Part shown: piece after piece, positions 57,640-64,000 of the stretch | Layout of the letters: every line of letters begins with the position of its first letter | How positions within the stretch are numbered: the stretch's first letter is position 1 | From: Nilaparvata lugens | Lineage: Eukaryota; Arthropoda; Insecta; Hemiptera; Delphacidae | NCBI RefSeq assembly: GCF_014356525.2 | Contig: NC_052505.1 | Coordinates: 23,705,432-23,769,431, forward strand | DNA: 64,000 bases | Reading direction: 5' to 3' | Translations under genes and position numbers: made by a program | The notes under the pieces: model-generated | Seen by the model: the letters and a program-made list of their open reading frames with translations, nothing else | Told to the model about the DNA's origin: nothing | Database searches by the model: none

Positions 57640-58340
57640 TCGGGGCACCGAGCTTCGCTCGTTATTAATTTATTTATTGACTTTTGATAAACCGGACACA
57701 ATTCTTTAAAATGATTGGGGAAGTACTAACAGGCACAGCCCAAAACTGTTTTTTCCCGAATTTTGATTTATACACTATAAATAGTCCAGAAAGTAGGTTA
57801 TGTTCCATACAGTTAAATTCAGGTTCAATTTTCTGTTCAAACATTTGAAAACAAATATTTATAATAATATTTAGATTATATACAAACCAAATTGAATAAC
57901 ACTCACCAATCACTTGGAATTGTCAAATAATAATTAACTTTGAAAATTATGATATATACTCTAGTTTAGGAGGATTATCATGTCATGTCAACAAATCAGA
58001 GTATGTTGATCAAATCGATTAAATTGTCTGGGTGGATAAAATTTCTCGCTGATTGATTATGATTACACAGCTGGAAATAATTCTGTCTCTCTCCCACACA
58101 TGCACACGCATCTTCTGTTATCGAGAGCCGACGAAATTATCATCTGTTTTCCAAGGATGAATTATCCTTTTAATGTCGCTCAGCGAGTTTTCCAAAGAAT
58201 GATACCTAGTGCAAACGAATCTTTATATCACTAACCTACTATGTTCCAAATTTCGTAAAAATTGTTAGAGCCGTTTTCGAGATCCGTAAAATATAAATAA
58301 CCAGATATAAAAATGACCATATATAAAAATATCAAGATAT
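57640..58340. repeat. Interspersed-repeat-like segments
   Basis: CGGGGCACCGAGCTTCGCTC at 57,642 and CCAAATTTCGTAAAAATTGT...AGAGCCGTTTTCGAGATCCG at about 58,247-58,291 are phrases I associate with dispersed repeats in insect genomes. The second is followed by (ATATAAAA)-like sequence up to the LTR at 58,345. Whether they belong to one element is unclear. A 79-codon minus frame between them shows no domain. Confidence 0.35.
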
Positions 58341-58344
58341 AGAA

Positions 58345-60336
58345 TGTAACATATTAAATCTGGGTAGATAAAAAGCCCTAACAGAAATAGTAATAGGTCT
58401 AAAAATAAAGTAATTGGCTAATATCGCCAAGCAGATAATAACCAAGATTAGATAGCATCAGCTTGTTCTGGCTAAATGGTACAAGAACCTAAAAAGGATT
58501 TGAAGGAAGTTATTGCTCATAAATAGATTATTATGTAAAATATTTGAAGATTGAGGTTATGTAGATGTATTCACGGATCGGTGACCTAGAGATCGATCAA
58601 ACCGAAGAACGTAGAATCTGACCAAAACCCCTTGGCAGAGCTTTATTGCATTCGGATGGTGTGCAATGTGAAAAAACACCCGTCCACGTGGCTAATTATT
58701 AGGTAGCATGGAATTAATATTAATGTATAGAATATTAACTAGCATGCAAAGAGCATAAATAAAAACCAAATAAAAATAATTTAATGTATTCAGGAAATAA
58801 GAGTTACCAGGCGCATGAATACCGAATAAAATTTGCATGCACCAATAGTAAAACGGCAGTTAATAGGCGGCAACTGTAGGCCAATTCAAAAATATTTATA
58901 TATATTTATATAAATGTACTAGATTTTGTGTAAAAATTTGTGTAATCTATGTTATCGATATGGCTCGAATGCAAAGAAATTATTAATCATATAATCTAAG
59001 CAATATTTTGGCATTTTTTGTAAGATCTATTTGAATTAATGGCGGAGGATTGAGATATTTAAATTTTATGCTAATTTGAAAGTCGGAAAGAGGATCTGTA
59101 AAACTTGAGAAGGAAGAACCAGCACTCGCCAGCCAGATGCCACCATAAGAGGACCCCAAATATTTTAGAGCGAAGTACCTTATTAATAATTTTGTAAAAG
59201 TTAAAGTTAAAGTAAATTATTAAATTTCTTAAAAGACTTCGTGATGCTATTGTGAAGCAGAAGTCATTTTCATTTTAATTAAATTTATAACCCCTTGGAG
59301 GAGACGATTCCGGCTACCATATTCCCGGACCACATGGAGTTGGATCGACATCGGCGGCTTACAAGAAGATTTTCGACACGTGAGTGATTAAATTTGAATT
59401 TAGTGATGGGCGCCCTAGTGCTTCGAATTAATCTGATGATCAAAGCTAGCTCGCCGAAAGGGTTATTATAAATTGAGAAATTAATAAGAGTAATACTTGC
59501 GCAAGTAAAAATTAGTATTAAAGGTATTTAATTGAAAGAAAAATATAGATCAATATTTTAGAAATTTCTATTTAATCAAAGAAGTACGAAATCTAGGCTA
59601 TCAAACGTATGCATACAATATTTAATTTTTTGCAATACAATTTGCGATAATTTATCATAGTTCTAATTCACTAGATGAATGGCTCTACCTATTCCGTCAG
59701 GTGCCGAATCTTGCACCCTGAGATAAAAATATATATTCGATACAAATAAATCTACTAAATACTAGAGATTTTAATATATAAATATATATTTGGATTATTA
59801 GTGGCTAATTTATCAAGCTGATCTTAGAGCACATATTTTTGATTGAATTATCCAAGTCGACAAGTATTAGCAAGTACATGTCGCAGCTACATGCAAAAGA
59901 ATGCATATGATTTCAAGATAAAGGCACATGGTAATGATTCGTGCCATAAATCTAGAATATAAAGTTTAGCCTGTGATATTTTATTGATTTCAAATATTGT
60001 TCTATTTTTATATTATATTTTTTCGCTCTATATATATTTTTTGCCTCGATTGATCTTTGCATTATTGTGTAATATATGTATGAAACTTTCATGGTGTGCA
60101 ATTTATTTTTTATTCCTCAACACTATAGTATAAGTATCATTTATATATATATTTATTATTTATTGAATTACAAGAGTTATTGGAGAAGCCCATATCTAGG
60201 CCTATCAAGATTTTTTAAGACTGAATACTATTAGAAAACCACGCCCTAATTATATTAAATCTCATGCTTTACCGACTGATGCCAAGCAGGAGGCTAATCG
60301 TTATTTAAATATAAAGAATAACGTGACAGAAAGACA
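58345..60336 (+). repeat. Putative 5' LTR of the second LTR retrotransposon (about 2.0 kb)
   Basis: Boundaries are inferred from TGTAACATATTAAATCTGGG at the left and AAGACA just before a primer-like region at the right; the partner LTR lies beyond the window. Inside are a donor-like CACGTGAGTGATTAAA (GTGAGT at 59,380), GGGCGCCCTAGTGCTTCG near 59,408 (compare GGGGCCCCAATCTACGCTTC after the donor in the 36.7-kb LTR) and a pyrimidine-rich acceptor-like site ending CACTATAG (60,128). Confidence 0.6.
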
Positions 60337-60355
60337 TGTCGTACCAACGTGGGAC
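60337..60355 (+). promoter_or_regulatory. Degenerate primer binding site
   Basis: TGTCGTACCAACGTGGGAC aligns to the perfect tRNA-Lys primer site of the first element with three mismatches and one extra base; CCAACGTGGG is shared exactly. Either the site has decayed or a different tRNA is used. Confidence 0.4.
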
Positions 60356-60770
60356 TGATGATGAGAGCCAAGCTCATTGAATAATTATTTGAAATTAAGT
60401 CAATAACCATATTGAAAATTATAGATAACTTATACGAGTTGTGAGGAAAACTGGCGAAGGAAAATTTGTATTACTTTTTGGGGAATCAATAGCTTTAAAT
60501 AAGAGAAATTATATGTTTTAAAGAAAATTTTATATTATTATTATTGTAGAAAATATATTTTATAGAGAGAGCTATTATATTTTATGGGCCTAAACTGCTA
60601 GTCAGAAATCAATGAATAGTATTATTATATTATAAGAGCTTAAGTAATAAATAGGTTACCTGGCTTGTAATGTCCATAGGCCTATCCTCATTTGTGTCCT
60701 TATTAATGCCTTGTTGGCCAAAACTTTCACATTTTTAACAAACACTTGACACTTAATCCATTTTTAAAAT
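60356..60770 (+). other. Leader of the second LTR element, non-coding
   Basis: AT-rich; begins TGATGATGAGAG like the leader of the first element (TTGATGAGGTGG). Confidence 0.5.
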
Positions 60771-62459
60771 ATGAGTCTCTTTTCGTCCACGCAAAGTAAG
60801 GTAGCAGACACACTGCAGACGGCGATAGTAGCGGAGATCGACGCTGAGGGGGGCGCGATGGAGTCCAACGCCCAGATCTCTTCAATCACCGCCAAGAATC
60901 CTGTGAACAGTAATAAACCGTTAAATGTCTCCCAAGAAGCAATAAGAAGGGTTATAGTAGAGGGGATGATCAAGTCATTTTCTAATAGTTTAGAAAAAAC
61001 AATGACCAGGGCAATGAAGGACTTGAAGGCGGAAATGAAGGAAATGCGGGAATCATTGAAGGATACATCGGTAAGAACGGGTAAGCAAACTGCGGACACA
61101 ATATCAGCATCTACCGCTGAAAATCAAGAACTAATTACAACCGATTTAACAGCAAAAATAGATACTGTCACTTGTGAGTTAAACGAAAGAATAGATAACC
61201 TACCAGCACAAAACACTTCGCAAATTCATGAAATAGCTCACCCAAATTCTGATATAAATCAAAACATAGTACAACTTGAAAATCAAATACATCAATTTCC
61301 GCACGAGAATATAGAGCCTATTCCCATAGCAACGTTTGATTCACTACACAGTTTCAATGAATTAGGCCGTTTTGACAATACAGACCGCTATCTCCAACCT
61401 AAAGAATTTATAGATCAGATAAAACTAGTACAATCATTAACACCCACCTCTTGGAATTTTTGGCGTCTTCGTTTGACTAGTTTATTGATTGGCGAACCCC
61501 TGATGTTCTTTCGGAATAGAGTCCATGAATTTACATCATTGGATGAGTTTGTAGCTGTCTTCCTGGAACAGTATTGGAGCAGAAGTAAACAGTTGGACGT
61601 GCTAGCGGACATTATATCATGCGATTTCAACCCTAACTTAGACGGTGCATGTACCACTTTCGTCACTGCCCTACAGTTTAAAAATTCTCAATTGAGCGAG
61701 CCCATTAATGAATCGGCATTAGCAAGTATTATTTTAAAGAAGCTACCGTATCAAGTTAGAATGGCACTCGCCACACAACCCATTACTGATTGCAAGCAGC
61801 TGATTAATCATTTATATGGCATACAGTCTGCAATGGCAATATCAAACCACCGCTCAGACCAGAGATACGCATCAAATCAACATAATTCAAAATTTAATCC
61901 GCATAACAGCCAAAAATATGAACCGGTATCATATGATCGCTACCGATCTGCTCCTCAATTTGAACGCCGCTATGAGCACAGGCAAAATGGTAATTGGAAT
62001 AATGAAAAATTTCAAAATCGTACAACCAACCACTATGCCCAGCAGAGCAATCGTAGGAATCACTATGATGGCCGTGATCGATTAAACTCACATAATAATC
62101 ACACACAAAACAGTTACAACAGAAATTATAAACCGCCACCTCAACAAGTAAGTACAAATTATACACTAGCACATGCAATAGGTTTGAATCAACAAAAAAC
62201 CCGGAACCCAACACCCAACGACCCGCCACCAGATACACAGAAAGCTACAGCTAATAAACCAGGACTATATGATACCCCCGATATAACAAGCACAAGCTCA
62301 AATGAAACAAACCAAGAAAAACAGGATATTTCAACGTCATACACCACATTCAGAAGTGATTTACCGAAAACATTATTAGAAGAACCGAAAATATTAGAAA
62401 AACAGATGTTAATACAAGACAGCCTACTACAAAAAAACCACCGCCTACCATGCAATTAA
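60771..62459 (+). CDS. gag: Gag polyprotein of the second LTR element (562 aa)
   Basis: An ATG-started frame after an A-rich context. Residues 55-145 are charged helix, likely coiled coil (RAMKDLKAEMKEMRESLKD). Residues about 195-355 resemble the retrotransposon gag/capsid domain: GRFDNTDRYLQPKEFIDQI, a W-rich block (SWNFWRLRLTSLLIG), a FLEQYW motif, then LKKLPYQVRMAL. This domain forms the virus-like particle. Residues 360-455 are Asn/Arg/His/Tyr-rich and disordered, in the place where nucleocapsid CCHC knuckles usually sit; none is visible. The C-terminus is Pro/Thr/Gln-rich. The stop lies 118 bases before the next ORF, which is in another frame. The capsid assignment is by pattern, with moderate certainty. 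Confidence 0.8.
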   Translation: MSLFSSTQSKVADTLQTAIVAEIDAEGGAMESNAQISSITAKNPVNSNKPLNVSQEAIRRVIVEGMIKSFSNSLEKTMTRAMKDLKAEMKEMRESLKDTSVRTGKQTADTISASTAENQELITTDLTAKIDTVTCELNERIDNLPAQNTSQIHEIAHPNSDINQNIVQLENQIHQFPHENIEPIPIATFDSLHSFNELGRFDNTDRYLQPKEFIDQIKLVQSLTPTSWNFWRLRLTSLLIGEPLMFFRNRVHEFTSLDEFVAVFLEQYWSRSKQLDVLADIISCDFNPNLDGACTTFVTALQFKNSQLSEPINESALASIILKKLPYQVRMALATQPITDCKQLINHLYGIQSAMAISNHRSDQRYASNQHNSKFNPHNSQKYEPVSYDRYRSAPQFERRYEHRQNGNWNNEKFQNRTTNHYAQQSNRRNHYDGRDRLNSHNNHTQNSYNRNYKPPPQQVSTNYTLAHAIGLNQQKTRNPTPNDPPPDTQKATANKPGLYDTPDITSTSSNETNQEKQDISTSYTTFRSDLPKTLLEEPKILEKQMLIQDSLLQKNHRLPCN

Positions 62460-62577
62460 AACCAGCCGTAAGCAACAACCCATTTTAAGTATCCTGTTCC
62501 CCAACGAAGAGCAACCCGCCACCGAAGAGTCACTGCTAAATATAAACAGCCACCAGGATCATGCTATAATTAAGGAG

Positions 62578-63561
62578 TTGATGAATATAGAACAAATTGA
62601 AAATGTAACAGATCCGCGCACCGAACCTACAACCGCTTATCAAGGGACACCACCGAAGCAAACCAAGGACCCCAAGATGGAAGACCGAGAGGACGGCATC
62701 CGGGACAAGAGGAGCGACCACCGCAAGGCCCGGAGACGGAGGCGCCCGAGGACACCCGACCGGCATCAGGACGAGGAGAACGGACTACATGACCGAAGGA
62801 GCATGCATCGTAAGGCCCGGAGAAAGAAGCGAAAGAAAAGGAGGAACCGCGCGCGCGCATACCGGCCGCATGCACGGTTCAAACGCCCGAAGAGGACACC
62901 GGACCGTCACCGAGGAGGACAGGAGCGGACCGACGGCGTGCATCCGCGGCACATACGTTTCAAGAGGGCAAACCAGCTATGTGACCGGCAAAATGGACGT
63001 AATAAATGGGATAAAAACGGAGCTACTAAAAGGACTACTACGGATTCATGCATGGGCAACAACGAAATGGACTACTTATTGAGATTGATGAAGGATGAAC
63101 GGTGTTTGAGAAGATTGGAAGAATTAAAAAATAATATTAAGAAAGTGAAAGTACCTGGATATTATGCTATTGAAAAGATGATAAATGTTTGGATATGGTG
63201 TTTAATATTTGTTATAATGGCTGTGATAATATTGAAAAGTGATGCTATAATTAAGACAATGTTATTGTTGAAAGAATTTATTAGTGTTGATTGGAAGTGT
63301 TATATTATTGAATTGTTTATTATGATGATGAAGCCTAATAATGAATTTAAGTGGAAAGTATCGGATGAAGATGATTGGAAGCTTTATATTATAAAGTCGT
63401 TTATTGGTGTAACTAGAATTATAAACAATGCCACTAAAGTGAAATTATCGAGACTCAACGGAATAAATAGAAATAACAAGGAAGAAAACAGAACCAGATC
63501 AAGGAATTGTTTTAAAAGATACACAAGATACCGAGGTTTTATATTCATGAAGATAGATTAA
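62578..63561 (+). CDS. 327-aa basic-repeat and hydrophobic-segment protein of the second LTR element
   Basis: The frame follows gag by 118 bases in a different phase. Residues 40-135 are extremely Arg/Lys/His-rich, with repeats: DHRKARRRRRRPRTPDRH-like units, MHRKARRKKRKK, YRPHARFKRPKRTPDRH and HPRHIRFKR. The last two match the HHRHVRFK repeats of the first element. Residues 203-219 (NVWIWCLIFVIMAVIIL) form a probable membrane segment, followed by two similar blocks (DWKCYIIELFI, DWKLYIIKSFI). Base composition falls sharply near 63,050, from GC-rich to AT-rich, as if two sources were joined. It is not a recognisable protease, pol or env. Nucleic-acid binding by the N-terminal half is inference. 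Confidence 0.65.
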   Translation: MMNIEQIENVTDPRTEPTTAYQGTPPKQTKDPKMEDREDGIRDKRSDHRKARRRRRPRTPDRHQDEENGLHDRRSMHRKARRKKRKKRRNRARAYRPHARFKRPKRTPDRHRGGQERTDGVHPRHIRFKRANQLCDRQNGRNKWDKNGATKRTTTDSCMGNNEMDYLLRLMKDERCLRRLEELKNNIKKVKVPGYYAIEKMINVWIWCLIFVIMAVIILKSDAIIKTMLLLKEFISVDWKCYIIELFIMMMKPNNEFKWKVSDEDDWKLYIIKSFIGVTRIINNATKVKLSRLNGINRNNKEENRTRSRNCFKRYTRYRGFIFMKID

Positions 63562-64000
63562 TAATAGGACAGCCTCAACAATCAACAATCAACAGCAGAT
63601 AACCTAACCAACCGGCCTATAGTATAGCTACAAGCAGAAAGCCAAGATACGGGAAAGCCACGAAATTTCTACATGCTATATCGTCAAATTTAAAATAATA
63701 TGATAAGAAATCAAGGAAAACATTATTATCAAACCGATTACTAACCTTCCTTAATAAATTTAATATTGGTATAGGACCTCGTGGCAACAATCCAATGTTT
63801 AATTCCTTCCAGCCGTTAGAAGCCTGCAATAAGGAAAAGAACAATTTTTAAATATGTAATTAAATTATATACATCAGATAAAAAAGGACACAAGCGGGGA
63901 TAATAAAATTAAAATTTGTTAATTACCTTTTTAAGAGAAAAAATTGAGCAGTTAGGTTAGTTATGAAAGTCGATAGCAAATTCTGATGTAACATGTAGCA
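63562..64000 (+). other. Non-coding interior of the second LTR element
   Basis: AT-rich after the second ORF, with no pol motif on either strand up to the window end. Confidence 0.5.

Larger units (their letters stand above)
58345..64000 (+). mobile_element. LTR retrotransposon, 5' part (Ty3/gypsy-type gag), cut by window edge
   Basis: A long LTR, a primer-like region with CCAACGTGGG (60,344-60,353), a 0.4-kb leader, a gag ORF (60,771-62,459) and a second ORF (62,578-63,561) follow one another. There is no protease, RT or integrase before the window ends, at least 1.5 kb after gag. Autonomous Ty3/gypsy elements normally start pol at the gag end, so this may be another pol-less element, but pol further right cannot be excluded. 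Confidence 0.7.

Noticed and set aside
62460..64000. Protease or reverse transcriptase downstream of gag
   Set aside because: No D-T/S-G protease motif, YxDD or other RT motif is seen in any frame before the window ends.

Overview
The window looks like repeat-dense, AT-rich arthropod DNA. Every recognisable coding region belongs to a retrotransposon, the spacers are full of palindromic DNA-transposon relics, and short motifs such as TAGGCCTA and several of the hairpin elements remind me of hemipteran (planthopper-like) genomes. That assignment is inference. I see no bacterial operon, CRISPR array, rRNA or convincing tRNA. No host gene is certain; one possible minus-strand exon lies at 57,041-57,328.

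Layout. 1-2,272 is a frameshifted non-LTR retrotransposon on the minus strand (endonuclease plus reverse transcriptase), cut by the window edge. 2,600-10,640 is dominated by minisatellites and kilobase-scale polypurine tracts on the + strand, interrupted at 6,785-8,488 by three terminal-inverted-repeat elements (a pogo/Tigger-like element with TA target duplications and two hairpin MITEs). 10.6-36.7 kb is mostly non-coding and holds a 193-bp satellite, a degenerate CCAAT-rich minisatellite, a possible diverged solo LTR (20,518-22,893), a LINE 3' end, and many copies of one roughly 90-100-bp palindromic element that recurs to 53 kb. 36,741-45,528 is a complete, young LTR retrotransposon with 2.4-kb LTRs, a perfect tRNA-Lys primer site, a 4-bp target duplication and one 578-codon ORF, but no pol. 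45.5-58.3 kb carries a CpG-rich patch, a C-rich G-quadruplex tract, and piggyBac-, PIF/Harbinger- and hAT-like non-autonomous elements. 58,345 to the window end is the 5' part of a second LTR element with a Ty3/gypsy-type gag ORF and a separate basic/hydrophobic ORF.

How the parts relate. The two LTR elements, and probably the solo LTR, share a plan: very long TGT...ACA LTRs, a GTGAGT splice-donor-like site 1.0-1.3 kb into the LTR, a pyrimidine-rich acceptor-like site near the LTR end, and a primer region containing CCAACGTGGG. Both elements encode His/Arg-rich repeats (for example HHRHVRFK and HPRHIRFK) instead of a visible zinc knuckle. Neither shows a protease, reverse transcriptase or integrase in the visible sequence; the second is cut by the window edge. 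The first therefore appears to depend on enzymes supplied in trans. This pair, with its shared basic repeat module and putative LTR intron, is the most interesting system in the window.
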